Positions 9,979 through 20,331 are shown, counted from the first letter of the stretch. The stretch: 64,000 nucleotides of DNA from Paenarthrobacter nicotinovorans (GCF_007670255.1 NZ_SZVS01000012.1:62001-126000), one strand, 5' to 3'. Numbers and translations: made by a program. Notes: generated from the sequence alone by a model not told the origin.

Positions 9979-12033
9979 GTGAATACCTCGCAGCTGCTTG
10001 CGCTGGATTTGGTGTTGTCCGTCCTGGCGGCAGCAGCGTGGATCGCTGCCGCATGGATGACCGTAAATTCGAGCACTGACCGCAAGCCAGGACCGCGCCG
10101 CGGAACCGATCTGGCGTTGTTGTTGGTCGGTGCCGCCGTCGCCATGACGGCGGCACGCTATGCCCTGCTTCCCGCTTTGGTGGCCGGCAGTTGGTGGTTT
10201 GCCAGCGAACGCATCACCATCAACCTGCCTCTGACCGCCATCCCCGCGGCTTGGGCCGCGATGGCCGGTGTTCCGTTCTTGCTGAGGAGGCGGAACACCG
10301 GCGCCAAACTTTCCTGGGCCTCCCCATGGCCTCTTGGCCGAACCCGACGGGCGGCGGTGATGTCTCTGGTGGCCGCAGCTGCGGCAGCCGCGGCCTCACT
10401 GGCATTGGCGCTGATCCTGGGTCCGTTCCCTGCGCCGTGGAGCGTCGCGGTGCTTCTGTTCATGGTGGCCGGAACGGTTGTGATTGCGGGGGTCGTCCTG
10501 GCACAGCCTGGAGCTTCCGGCCGCCCCCGCGCCAGGCGCCCGGCTGCTGCCGTGGCCGCGCTGATGGTGTGCACGGTAGTGGGCTCCGGAGTTTTCGCCT
10601 GGCTTGGGAGCCGCTCCGGAAACGGCGCGGTGATCGCGGCCGCCGTCGGACGTCACCACGCCAACGGCAACGGCACGGTGACGGACACGACGCCGGTGAC
10701 CAGCCTGGTGGGAAGCACCCCCGCCGACGCTGTGGTCCGGCACTATGAACTGACCGCCCGCGTTGAACAAGTAACGTTGCCGTCCGGCCGGACCACGGAA
10801 GCGTGGACCTTCGGGAGCCTTCCCGGGCCAACGATCGAAGCAACGCTGGGCGAAGTAGTGGAGGTGGTCCTCAAGAACCGGGACGTGGCCGCCGGCGTGA
10901 CGCTGCATTGGCATGGATACGACGTTCCCAACGCCATGGACGGAGTCGCCGGGGCCACGCAGGACGCTGTGATGCCGGGGCAGTCCGTGACGTATCGCTT
11001 CACGGCGGCGCAAACTGGTACCTACTGGTACCACACGCATCAGGATTCGGCCGAGGGGGTCCGCAAGGGCCTCTACGGCGCATTCGTCGTGCACCATCCA
11101 GCTGAAGTCCGTGCGGGCACGGACCTTGTGGTGGCGGGGCACGACCTCGGCGGTCTGGGGTTGCTGGGCTCCTCAGACCGCAGCAGTGGGTACCAGGCCG
11201 CCCCAGGCAGCAGCGTGCGGGTGCGGCTGGTCAACACCGACTCCTTGCCGCAGCGTTACTTGCTGGAAGGTACCTCGTTCAAAGCTGTGGCAGTGGACGG
11301 CACGGACGTCAACGAACCTCAGGACGTCCGGGGAAAGCTCGTGCGGCTGGGAGCCGGCGGGCGGATGGACCTCGCGTTCACCATGCCGGACTCCCCCGTG
11401 ACCCTGCGCTCGGACGCCGCCGCCGATGCCGTGGTGGTCATCGCGCCGCCAGGATCTGCCCCGGGGGTCGGCGGCAAGGCAAGCTCCGGCGTTTTTGCCT
11501 CCATGCCTGTGCTGGACGTGCTGGACTACGGCAAACCAACGTCCGCTGGGTCCATGGGCAAGACGCCCTCAGGCGAAACCCTGCCGGCCACGATGCCTGT
11601 CACGAGGGAGGAGGTAGTGGTGCTGGACCGGCAGTTCCGTTTTGTGGATGGAGTGCCCCGCTACGCATTCACCGTGAACGGGGCCGCCTACCCGCTTGTT
11701 CCGTCCATCGAGGTGGCGGAGGGCGATACGGTGAAAGTGACAGTGGTGAACCGGACCGCCGAGCCCCATCCCATGCATCCACATGGCCACCACGTTCAAG
11801 TTCTCAGCAGGAACGTTGTGGCCCCGCACGGGTCACCGTTGGTCCTTGACACCGTGGAGGTGCTGCCCGGCGAAGTCTGGGAAGTGCTGCTCCACGCCGA
11901 CAATCCGGGCATCTGGATGGATCATTGCCACAACCTCGATCATGCAGCCGAGGGCATGATGATGATGCTCAAATACGAAGGCGTGTCATCCCCGTTCGTT
12001 CACGGCGGCCACGCGGGGAATCGACCGGAATAG
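9979..12033 (+). CDS. Membrane-anchored multicopper oxidase
   Basis: A 684-residue protein combining an N-terminal membrane region of about five or six helices (residues 1-210) with an extracytoplasmic multicopper oxidase of cupredoxin domains. All copper-binding motifs are visible: HWHG (His310, His312), WYHTHQD, HPMHPHGHH, and the type 1/type 3 motif HCHNLDHAAEGM starting at His649. It should oxidise a substrate such as Cu(I), a metal or a phenol while reducing oxygen to water; the substrate cannot be read from sequence. Start is GTG 9979. The multi-helix anchor is longer than the usual Tat signal of soluble laccases. Confidence 0.92.
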   Translation: MNTSQLLALDLVLSVLAAAAWIAAAWMTVNSSTDRKPGPRRGTDLALLLVGAAVAMTAARYALLPALVAGSWWFASERITINLPLTAIPAAWAAMAGVPFLLRRRNTGAKLSWASPWPLGRTRRAAVMSLVAAAAAAAASLALALILGPFPAPWSVAVLLFMVAGTVVIAGVVLAQPGASGRPRARRPAAAVAALMVCTVVGSGVFAWLGSRSGNGAVIAAAVGRHHANGNGTVTDTTPVTSLVGSTPADAVVRHYELTARVEQVTLPSGRTTEAWTFGSLPGPTIEATLGEVVEVVLKNRDVAAGVTLHWHGYDVPNAMDGVAGATQDAVMPGQSVTYRFTAAQTGTYWYHTHQDSAEGVRKGLYGAFVVHHPAEVRAGTDLVVAGHDLGGLGLLGSSDRSSGYQAAPGSSVRVRLVNTDSLPQRYLLEGTSFKAVAVDGTDVNEPQDVRGKLVRLGAGGRMDLAFTMPDSPVTLRSDAAADAVVVIAPPGSAPGVGGKASSGVFASMPVLDVLDYGKPTSAGSMGKTPSGETLPATMPVTREEVVVLDRQFRFVDGVPRYAFTVNGAAYPLVPSIEVAEGDTVKVTVVNRTAEPHPMHPHGHHVQVLSRNVVAPHGSPLVLDTVEVLPGEVWEVLLHADNPGIWMDHCHNLDHAAEGMMMMLKYEGVSSPFVHGGHAGNRPE

Positions 12034-12041
12034 GCCTGGAA

Positions 12042-12263
12042 TCAGGCAACCATCCGGTCCGTGGACGTGGAGCTCACCTGGTCCACCACCGCCCAGGCGT
12101 CGGCGTCGCGGAGCTGGGCGCTGGCGAAACGTTCGGCCGATGCGAGGTCGTGGAAGTCTTCGCGGCGAACCCGGCCTGTGTCCGTGTCCAGATAGGTGAC
12201 ATGGAACTCGACCTCGGAGTTCTGGTGCTGGTACATGCTGACGGGAGCTGCTGTGTTTGCCAT
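12042..12263 (-). CDS. Hypothetical 73-residue protein
   Basis: A short soluble frame starting at ATG 12263 with no clear Shine-Dalgarno. The protein has a Tyr/Asp-rich middle (VTYLDTDTGRVRREDF) and a helical segment around LASAERFASAQLRDADAW. It is convergent with the oxidase and 68 bases downstream of lysG on the same strand. I do not recognise a family; amino acid composition looks genuine. Confidence 0.6.
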   Translation of the reverse strand: MANTAAPVSMYQHQNSEVEFHVTYLDTDTGRVRREDFHDLASAERFASAQLRDADAWAVVDQVSSTSTDRMVA

Positions 12264-12331
12264 GGTTTAAGTGTGGAACCGGGCACTGACATTTTTGGAA
12301 GCATCGGTGGGCGTGTTCGGATTTCAGCCCG

Positions 12332-13255
12332 TCACGGTGTCCTCAGATACTGCGCGGACACCTCGCGGACGGTCTCACTGAGCGTGTCCAGCACCGACGA
12401 TGCCGTACGCCAGCGCTGCCAATAGAGCGGCACGTCGAAAGGCTGCTCCGGAGCCAACTCGATAAGTCGTCCGTCTGCGATGTCCGGACCACACTGAACT
12501 TCCGGAATGAGGCCCCAGCCAAGTCCCAGCCGGATGGCGTCGCCAAAGTCCTGCGACGCCGGCACATAGTGGCGCGGGCCTTTCCTCTCCGGGAGGGGTT
12601 TCCCCTCGGCTTGGAGGCGGGAGCGCACGAACGCCCACTGATAGGTGTCTTTGCGGTCGAAGTCCACGGTAGGAGCAGTATTGAGCGCCGCGCCATCGAG
12701 CCTTTCGGGGAAGTCGGGGAACCAACGGTCCACAAAGTGTGGTGCTGCCACAGGGAGGTACCGCATGGTGCCAAGGCTTTCCACCCGGCAACCCTGGACA
12801 GGGTCCGGGGTTGCCGTGACGGCCGCCATGACGGTTCCGGACCGCAGCAGGGACGTGGAGTGTTGTTCGTCGTCGCGGTGGAGATCGAACGTCACGTTGA
12901 GGTTGCCGGGAACCCTCGCCAGGGCCTTGAGGAACCACACAGCCAAGGAGTCGGCGTTGACCACGATCGGCACGGCCAGCGTGGGCCTGTCCCCGTCCAA
13001 GCCCAATTCCTTTCCGGCATCGGCTTCCAGTTGGGCCACCTGCCGGGCCAGTCGGAGCACCACTTCCCCGGCTTCCGTCGCCAAGGCCGGGTTGCTCCGT
13101 TGCAGAAGTACACGGCCCGTGGATTGTTCCAGCGCCTTGAGCCGTTGGGACACAGCCGACGGCGTGATGTGCAGCAAGCGCGCGGCGGCCTCAAGCGTGC
13201 CCTCGGAGAGGACGGTGGCGAACGTCTGCAACTGCTCGGAGGAGAACTGGGTCAT
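12332..13255 (-). CDS. lysG: LysG/ArgP-type LysR family regulator of lysE
   Basis: LysR-type regulator of 307 residues with an N-terminal winged helix (about 1-60, AARLLHITPSAVSQRLKALE) and a C-terminal periplasmic-binding-like effector domain. It is transcribed away from lysE, the arrangement in Corynebacterium where LysG activates lysE on binding basic amino acids. The ATG at 13255 has a TAAGCT element 6 bases upstream, so the mRNA may be leaderless. Assignment rests on the family plus the lysE neighbour. Confidence 0.92.
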   Translation of the reverse strand: MTQFSSEQLQTFATVLSEGTLEAAARLLHITPSAVSQRLKALEQSTGRVLLQRSNPALATEAGEVVLRLARQVAQLEADAGKELGLDGDRPTLAVPIVVNADSLAVWFLKALARVPGNLNVTFDLHRDDEQHSTSLLRSGTVMAAVTATPDPVQGCRVESLGTMRYLPVAAPHFVDRWFPDFPERLDGAALNTAPTVDFDRKDTYQWAFVRSRLQAEGKPLPERKGPRHYVPASQDFGDAIRLGLGWGLIPEVQCGPDIADGRLIELAPEQPFDVPLYWQRWRTASSVLDTLSETVREVSAQYLRTP

Positions 13256-13323
13256 TAGCCTAGCTTACGCGGCCTGAAAATCTTTAGCTGGCCTAAAGCT
13301 GCAGGGCTCCGTAATTTCGAAGA
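13256..13323. promoter_or_regulatory. lysG-lysE intergenic region with LysG-type inverted repeat
   Basis: The 68-base gap contains CTTTAG-CTGGC-CTAAAG (13282-13298), a T-N11-A-style LysR box. On the plus strand TAATTT (13312-13317) lies 6 bases before the lysE GTG. On the minus strand TAAGCT (13267-13262) lies 6 bases before the lysG ATG. Both fit -10 elements of leaderless transcripts. Confidence 0.75.
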
Positions 13324-13956
13324 GTGACTTCCCTTGATTTCCTTCATTCAGCAGGCCTCGGCCTGGCTACAGGCTTGGCCCTCATCGTGGCCATCGGCGC
13401 GCAGAACGCTTTCGTCCTCCGTCAGGGCATCCGCGGCGAACACATTGTGCCCATCGTCGCGGTGTGCGCACTCTCCGACGCCGTCCTCATCGCTGCCGGA
13501 GTCCTTGGCACCGGTGCCCTCATTACGGCAGCCCCCGCCGCCGTCGTCGTCCTCCGCTATGTGGGCGCGGCGTTTTTGGTGGCCTATGGCCTCATGGCAG
13601 CCCGGCGCGCCATGCGCCCGCAGTCCCTGATGGCCGGAGAAGGTGAAGGGGGTCGCCGCGGCAAAGGTGGCGCCGCCGCAGCTGTCACAACCGTGCTGGC
13701 CCTCACTTGGCTCAACCCGCACGTCTACCTGGACATCGCGCTCCTCGGTTCCCTGGCCAGCGCCCAAGGCAGTCCCCTGCAGTGGTGGTTCGGAGCCGGA
13801 GCCATGGTGGGCAGCATCCTGTGGTTCTGTTCATTGGGGTTCGGCGCCCGCTTCCTCCGCGGATTCTTCGCCCGCCCCTTGTCCTGGCGGTTTTTGGACG
13901 GTGGCATTGCCGTCACCATGGTGGCTTTGGGCCTGGGTCTGATCCTTGGGGCTTGA
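13324..13956 (+). CDS. lysE: L-lysine/L-arginine exporter LysE
   Basis: A 210-residue LysE-superfamily translocator that exports basic amino acids. Six hydrophobic segments are apparent, with the signature GAQNAFVLRQG near the N-terminus and TWLNPHVYLD in the middle; both are diagnostic for true LysE/ArgO exporters. A Gly/Arg-rich cytoplasmic loop lies at about residues 104-118. It starts at GTG 13324 without a Shine-Dalgarno. The divergent lysG regulator supports the function. Confidence 0.94.
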   Translation: MTSLDFLHSAGLGLATGLALIVAIGAQNAFVLRQGIRGEHIVPIVAVCALSDAVLIAAGVLGTGALITAAPAAVVVLRYVGAAFLVAYGLMAARRAMRPQSLMAGEGEGGRRGKGGAAAAVTTVLALTWLNPHVYLDIALLGSLASAQGSPLQWWFGAGAMVGSILWFCSLGFGARFLRGFFARPLSWRFLDGGIAVTMVALGLGLILGA

Positions 13957-14031
13957 GCAGATCCGGCGTAGCGGCGGCACGCAGTAGCCTCACATGCAGC
14001 ATCCAGATAACTCACAGTTTCTGGGAGCACT

Positions 14032-14751
14032 ATGGGTGTCATGAAAAAGAACGGTCCCGAAGCCAAGCTCCTCGTGGTTGACGACGAACCCAACATCCGC
14101 GAGCTTCTGTCCACGTCGCTGCGTTTCGCCGGTTTCGAGGTGGTGGCCGCAGCCAACGGTCGCGAAGCCCTCGCAGCAGCCGACCTTCATGCTCCGGACC
14201 TGGCCGTCCTGGACGTTATGCTTCCGGACATGGACGGTTTCACCGTCACACGACGCCTCCGTGCGGCCGGCAAGCATTTCCCCGTCCTCTTCCTGACCGC
14301 CAAGGACGATACCGAGGACAAGGTCACGGGCCTCACCGTGGGCGGCGATGACTACGTCACCAAGCCTTTCAGCCTGGACGAAGTAGTGGCACGCATCCGG
14401 GCCGTTCTTCGACGCACCCAGCCACTTGAGGACGACGACGCGGTGATCCGCGTTGACGACCTAGAACTCGACGACGACGCACACGAAGTACGCCGAGCCG
14501 GCACGGTCATCGAGCTCTCCCCCACGGAGTTCAAGCTCCTCCGTTACCTCATGCTCAACCCCAACCGTGTGTTGTCCAAAGCCCAGATCCTGGACCACGT
14601 GTGGGAGTACGACTTCAACGGCGATGCCTCGATCGTGGAGTCCTACATTTCCTATCTCCGACGCAAGGTGGACATCGACCCCGATGCCGCAGCCCTCATC
14701 CAGACCAAGCGCGGCGTGGGCTACGTGCTGCGGACGGCAGAGAAGCGCTGA
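14032..14751 (+). CDS. OmpR-family two-component response regulator
   Basis: A 239-residue regulator: receiver domain (about 10-125) with acidic pocket VDDEP and phospho-acceptor Asp61 in LAVLDVMLPDMDG, switch residues in TAKDD and the KPF lysine, then a winged-helix DNA-binding domain (about 140-236) ending RGVGYVLR. The ATG at 14032 has GGGAG 6 bases upstream. It is followed 2 bases later by the sensor kinase. It resembles the TrcR/MprA group; the signal is unknown. Confidence 0.93.
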   Translation: MGVMKKNGPEAKLLVVDDEPNIRELLSTSLRFAGFEVVAAANGREALAAADLHAPDLAVLDVMLPDMDGFTVTRRLRAAGKHFPVLFLTAKDDTEDKVTGLTVGGDDYVTKPFSLDEVVARIRAVLRRTQPLEDDDAVIRVDDLELDDDAHEVRRAGTVIELSPTEFKLLRYLMLNPNRVLSKAQILDHVWEYDFNGDASIVESYISYLRRKVDIDPDAAALIQTKRGVGYVLRTAEKR

Positions 14752-14753
14752 CC

Positions 14754-16217
14754 TTGCTGCAACGCTGGAAGTCGGCATCACTGCGGTCGCAGCTGGTTGC
14801 CATCATCATGTGCCTGCTCCTGCTTGCCCTGGCGGCAACGGGTGCGGGCACCCTGACGCTCGTCAAGAGCTATCTGCAGGGCCAAGTCGATGACAAGCTC
14901 AAGGCCGCCGTCGCCCTGGCCCAGGACCGCCAGTCCTTTGACAGGCTGACCGAACCCAACAGCGCTGCGCCTGCGGACACCGCAGTTCCCACGGACTATT
15001 CACTGACGCTGTACGTCCCGGACCTCGCGCCGTATCCGTTTGGCGGCAGCGAGAGCGACCGGCCCGCTATCGCCAACATCACCCCGCTGGAGGCAAAGCA
15101 GCGGGCCAATGCGCCGTTCCAGGTCAAGGGCACTGCCGGGACAAACTGGCGTGTTGTCGCCGTGGGCGTTGTTGCCAACGGGCAAAACGGCGTGGTCATC
15201 ATCGGGCTGCCCCTGACACCCGTGGACAAAGTCATGGAGCATGCTGTTCTGGTGGTGGTGGGCGTTGGCCTCCTGACCCTGGTCCTGGCCTTCTTCATCG
15301 CCACCTGGACGGTGGCGCGATCCTTCCGGCCCCTGGCGAAAGTGGAAAAGACCGCAGCGGCCATCGCGGCCGGTGATCTGTCCCGTCGCGTGGAAGTGGA
15401 CAACCCCCACACTGAAGTCGGACGCCTCGGCGGCTCCCTCAACGCCATGCTCGCCCACATTGAAGCCTCCTTTGCTGCGCGCGCTGCGTCCGAAGGCAGG
15501 ATGCGCCGCTTCGCCGCTGACGCCTCCCACGAACTCCGCACTCCCCTGGTGACGATCCGCGGCTTCTCCGAGCTCTACCGGCATGGCGCCCTTTCCACCG
15601 AAGAAGACGTCGCCATGGCCATGGGGAGGATCGAGAGCGAAGCCAAGCGGATGGGTTCCATGGTGGAAGACCTGCTCCTGCTGGCCCGGCTTGACGAACA
15701 GCGGCCGCTGCAGCTCAAGCCGGTAGACCTTCAGCTCCTGGCGCACGACGCCGTGGTGGATACCCGGGCATCATCCGGGGACCGCACCATCACGCTCACG
15801 GGTCTCGACGGCGGTTCCCCCTCCGCTGCGCCCGTACAGGGAGACGAGGCGAAACTTCGCCAGGTCATTGGAAACCTGGTGGGAAATGCCTTGCGCTACA
15901 CGCCTGAAGGATCACCGATCGAGCTCGCCGTGGGTGTCCGCGATACCCCGGCCGGCAAGGATTCCGTGATCGAGATCCGCGATCACGGGGCCGGGATTCC
16001 GGAGGCGGAAACCAACAAGATCTTTGAACGCTTCTACCGGGCCGACACGTCACGGACCCGTGAAACCGGTGGCAGCGGTCTGGGCCTTGCGATCGTTTCA
16101 GCGATTGTGGGTTCCCACGGTGGTTCCGTTCAGGTCAGGGAGACCGACGGCGGAGGGGCCACGTTGGTGGTAAGGCTGCCGTTCCACGATGAGCCGGCTG
16201 AGGCGCCCTCCCCTTAG
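14754..16217 (+). CDS. Two-component sensor histidine kinase
   Basis: A 487-residue membrane kinase partnered with the upstream regulator. It has TM1 (about 15-37), an extracytoplasmic sensor of about 125 residues, TM2 (about 162-184), HAMP (about 185-240), a dimerisation domain with His259 in ASHELRTPL, and an ATPase domain with N box NLVGNALRYTPEG, G1 DHGAGIPEAE and G2 GGSGLGLAIV. I place the start at TTG 14754 because it follows the regulator stop at once and begins a normal N-terminus; the frame is open further upstream inside the regulator gene. Confidence 0.92.
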   Translation: MLQRWKSASLRSQLVAIIMCLLLLALAATGAGTLTLVKSYLQGQVDDKLKAAVALAQDRQSFDRLTEPNSAAPADTAVPTDYSLTLYVPDLAPYPFGGSESDRPAIANITPLEAKQRANAPFQVKGTAGTNWRVVAVGVVANGQNGVVIIGLPLTPVDKVMEHAVLVVVGVGLLTLVLAFFIATWTVARSFRPLAKVEKTAAAIAAGDLSRRVEVDNPHTEVGRLGGSLNAMLAHIEASFAARAASEGRMRRFAADASHELRTPLVTIRGFSELYRHGALSTEEDVAMAMGRIESEAKRMGSMVEDLLLLARLDEQRPLQLKPVDLQLLAHDAVVDTRASSGDRTITLTGLDGGSPSAAPVQGDEAKLRQVIGNLVGNALRYTPEGSPIELAVGVRDTPAGKDSVIEIRDHGAGIPEAETNKIFERFYRADTSRTRETGGSGLGLAIVSAIVGSHGGSVQVRETDGGGATLVVRLPFHDEPAEAPSP

Positions 16218-16373
16218 TGGGGCTTCCCCGCGAGGTGCTGCTTGTCCACATAGCGCCGTTTGTCCACATACCGACGAAGAGCCATTTCTGGCGCCACACA
16301 CGCTGCCTAGGCTGAATGCACTGGTTACGCATCACCGCATTCAGCGGCACATCTTCGTCGAAAGGCAACACCC

Positions 16374-16664
16374 ATGAGCGTCATTTCCGTTGATACCGAG
16401 CTGCTCCAGCTCAAGTCGGCAAGCGTCAAAGGAACTGTGGACCGCATCAGTTCGGACGTTCACGCCATGACCCGGGGCTTGGAGGAACTGCAGGCTACGT
16501 GGAAGGGTTCTGCGGCCACGAACTTTCAAGCCCTGGTAGTGGAATGGGCGCTCACGCAAAGCAAGGTCGAAGCATCGCTGGCTTCCATCACCACGGCTCT
16601 GTCCTCGGCAGCTACAAGCTACTCCGAGGTTGAGCAGGGCAACACACAGCGCTTCATGTATTAG
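16374..16664 (+). CDS. WXG100 family (ESAT-6-like) protein
   Basis: A 96-residue helical-hairpin protein with the central WKG form of the WXG motif (ATWKGSAATNF) and a C-terminal YSEVE that fits the YxxxD/E secretion signal. Such proteins are type VII secretion substrates. No EccC ATPase or partner WXG100 gene is nearby, so it would need machinery encoded elsewhere. It starts at ATG 16374 and is closed by a hairpin. Confidence 0.88.
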   Translation: MSVISVDTELLQLKSASVKGTVDRISSDVHAMTRGLEELQATWKGSAATNFQALVVEWALTQSKVEASLASITTALSSAATSYSEVEQGNTQRFMY

Positions 16665-16676
16665 CTCCTGTGAACT

Positions 16677-16721
16677 CCTGTAGGGCCGGCTGCCTTCCCC
16701 CTGTGTGTCCGGCCCTACAGG
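16677..16721. terminator. Bidirectional hairpin between WXG100 and RNase H genes
   Basis: A perfect 13-bp stem (CCTGTAGGGCCGG at 16677-16689 with its complement at 16709-16721) and a 19-base loop, between two convergent genes. There is no long T-run, so termination strength is uncertain. Confidence 0.65.
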
Positions 16722-16759
16722 TTAATACCTGGCGCTCCAAAGCCTCAGCGCTACGTTCC

Positions 16760-17794
16760 CTACTTCTCCAGCGTCCCTTGGTGGAACCGGAGCCGCCATT
16801 GGCCTCGGTCCAGCGACCACACGGAACTCCTGAGTGCTGAACCCGTGTGGCTGAGGCTGCGGTACGTCAGCAAGATGGTGTTTTCGCTGAGCCGGTCGGC
16901 ACTCAGCAGTTCGAGTTCGGTGGCTTCTCCCGGGTCTTCCTCGAGTGCCATCATCATGGCGTCACGGGTCCAGTAACGGCCCGAGCTGCCGATCTCCGCG
17001 AAGTCCGGGTGGAGCAGCACTCCGATCCTGCCGATGTCGGCCCTGACGTCCGGACGCAACAGTTCGCGTTCCAAGGCCACCACAGTGTCCTCCGCCGAGA
17101 GTTCCGGGGCCGTGTCATCGCCGAGCTCGCTGAACAGATCGGCTTGGCCGAAGATGCCCGATTCACCAAAAAGCGTGGGTTCAAAGTGCGGCCGGATGCT
17201 CCGGTCCGGGCGCACAGGCGCCGGTACTGTCTCGGGGATCCGGACCGCCGCCTGGGCGGCCGGCGTACCCAGCAAGGCCTCGCTTTCGGTGGAGGCAGTG
17301 CCCTTCAAGGAGGCAGTGCCCTCCAAGGCACCCGGGAAGCCTGGGCCGGTCCGTGGGGCTACGCCCTGCTGGTAGGCCAAGGCCACCGCGCGTGCACGCT
17401 CGTCCGCAGCTTCGTTGAGGTCGTGGCCCGCGTGACCCTTGACCCACTCGAAGGTGTACTTACGCCCCACGATCGCCTGGTCGATGTCTTTGAGGATGTC
17501 AACGTTCAGGACTGGCTTCCCGTCGGCCTTGCGCCAGCCCTTGCGCTTCCAGCCCGACATCCACTTGGTAACGCAGTTGATGACGTATTGGCTGTCGCAG
17601 AGGATCAGCAGTTCTTCGTGCGGCACGTGGGCTGTGGACCGGAAGAGGTCCAGGACAGCCATCAATTCACCCTGGTTGTTGGTCCCGTGCGGCCATCCTC
17701 CCGCTCGCCAGCAGGAGTCATCAACGTACCAGGCCCATCCGGCCGGTCCAGGATTACCGAGGGCGGACCCATCGGCGGCAGCAATAATCGTCAT
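16760..17794 (-). CDS. Ribonuclease HI fused to a DUF4440 (NTF2-like) domain
   Basis: N-terminal RNase HI domain (about residues 1-145) with the acidic catalytic set: Asp in ADGSALGNPGPAGW, Glu in NNQGELMAVLDL, Asp in LILCDSQYVI, and Asp in AADERARAVA. The basic handle MSGWKRKGWRKADGKPV is present. A variable linker (about 150-225) joins a C-terminal DUF4440 domain with EIGSSGRYWTRDAMM. The N-terminus should cleave RNA in RNA-DNA hybrids. The C-terminal role is unknown. At 344 residues it is about twice the length of a single-domain RNase HI. Start is ATG 17794. Confidence 0.92.
   Translation of the reverse strand: MTIIAAADGSALGNPGPAGWAWYVDDSCWRAGGWPHGTNNQGELMAVLDLFRSTAHVPHEELLILCDSQYVINCVTKWMSGWKRKGWRKADGKPVLNVDILKDIDQAIVGRKYTFEWVKGHAGHDLNEAADERARAVALAYQQGVAPRTGPGFPGALEGTASLKGTASTESEALLGTPAAQAAVRIPETVPAPVRPDRSIRPHFEPTLFGESGIFGQADLFSELGDDTAPELSAEDTVVALERELLRPDVRADIGRIGVLLHPDFAEIGSSGRYWTRDAMMMALEEDPGEATELELLSADRLSENTILLTYRSLSHTGSALRSSVWSLDRGQWRLRFHQGTLEK
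17291..17326. repeat. In-frame 18-bp tandem duplication in the RNase H linker
   Basis: Two adjacent 18-bp units (17291-17308 and 17309-17326) differ at one base and encode the repeated six-residue block L-E/K-G-T-A-S in the linker between the RNase H and DUF4440 domains. Confidence 0.85.
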
Positions 17795-17940
17795 ACGTTA
17801 ATCCTGCCAGACCGCACCGACACTGAAGCTGTCTCCGCGCCCACCGAGAACGTGGGAACGATGCGAAATCGCCGTAATTTTCCCCACGAATTCGACGCAT
17901 TCGTACTCGTTCGGGGACCCAGGCACTTCGCCGAAACGCC

Positions 17941-17976
17941 GACGGCGGCCCCCACCAGAAGGTGGGGACCGCCGTC
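17941..17976 (-). terminator. Hairpin downstream of groEL
   Basis: A 16-bp stem with one G-U wobble (on the minus-strand RNA) and a 4-base loop, 35 bases past the groEL stop. It suits termination of groEL transcripts. Confidence 0.75.
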
Positions 17977-18011
17977 GTACTTGCTATGCGTGACGCAGCA
18001 GAACAGGTGGC

Positions 18012-19820
<1,809 letters not shown>

Positions 19821-19847
19821 TTAGCAGTCGAACCGTAGGAGTGCTAA
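19821..19847. promoter_or_regulatory. CIRCE operator 1 (HrcA site)
   Basis: TTAGCAGTC-N9-GAGTGCTAA, one mismatch from the HrcA-binding consensus TTAGCACTC-N9-GAGTGCTAA. It sits just downstream of the groEL transcription start region. Confidence 0.9.
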
Positions 19848-19852
19848 ATCAA

Positions 19853-19881
19853 TAATTAGCACTCGACTGGTGAGAGTGCAA
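19853..19881 (-). promoter_or_regulatory. groEL promoter
   Basis: On the minus strand TTGCAC (19881-19876) and TAATTA (19858-19853) are separated by exactly 17 bases. One CIRCE operator overlaps both elements and a second follows downstream, leaving a leader of roughly 200 bases before the groEL ATG. Confidence 0.75.
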
Positions 19882-19882
19882 G
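19856..19882. promoter_or_regulatory. CIRCE operator 2 (HrcA site)
   Basis: TTAGCACTC-N9-GAGTGCAAG, a perfect left arm with two changes at the end of the right arm. It covers the groEL -35/-10 spacer, so HrcA would block RNA polymerase directly. Confidence 0.9.
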
Positions 19883-19959
19883 CAGAGGCGCCACTTTTGG
19901 CACCCGCGAAAAGGGTTTCAGCCGAGAGCTGACCGCCGTTCCGGCGAGCAGTGAAAGCC

Positions 19960-20163
19960 TCAGGCTACGCGCACGCCTTCGGCCTGCGGACCCTTCTGGC
20001 CCTCACCCAGTTCGAACTCAACACGCTGGCCCTCTTCGAGGGCGCGAAAGCCATCCATTTGGATAGCCGACCAATGCACGAAGACGTCGTCACCGGAGTC
20101 ATCCACAGTGATGAATCCGTAGCCCTTTTCGGCGTTGAACCATTTGACGGTTCCCAATGCCAT
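19960..20163 (-). CDS. CspA-family cold-shock protein
   Basis: A 67-residue single cold-shock domain, an RNA chaperone. It has RNP1 KGYGFITV and RNP2 VFVHWSAI. The ATG at 20163 gives [10 protein letters not shown] as in most actinobacterial CspA proteins; a GTG three codons upstream (20172) is an alternative. It lies between groEL and the LytR_C gene, all on the minus strand. Confidence 0.93.
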   Translation of the reverse strand: MALGTVKWFNAEKGYGFITVDDSGDDVFVHWSAIQMDGFRALEEGQRVEFELGEGQKGPQAEGVRVA

Positions 20164-20331
20164 GATGCCCACACTTTCGCAGTAGCCAAGACCGGTTGCC
20201 GGGATCTCCGGACCGGAATTAATCCACTGTAACCACAGTCACTATCCCTGCGCTTCCCCCAATGGCCAGGGCGCTGGTTTTGTTATTGAGGCTTAACCGA
20301 GTTGGGGTTTTTGGGCCCTGGAGCCGCGCGG

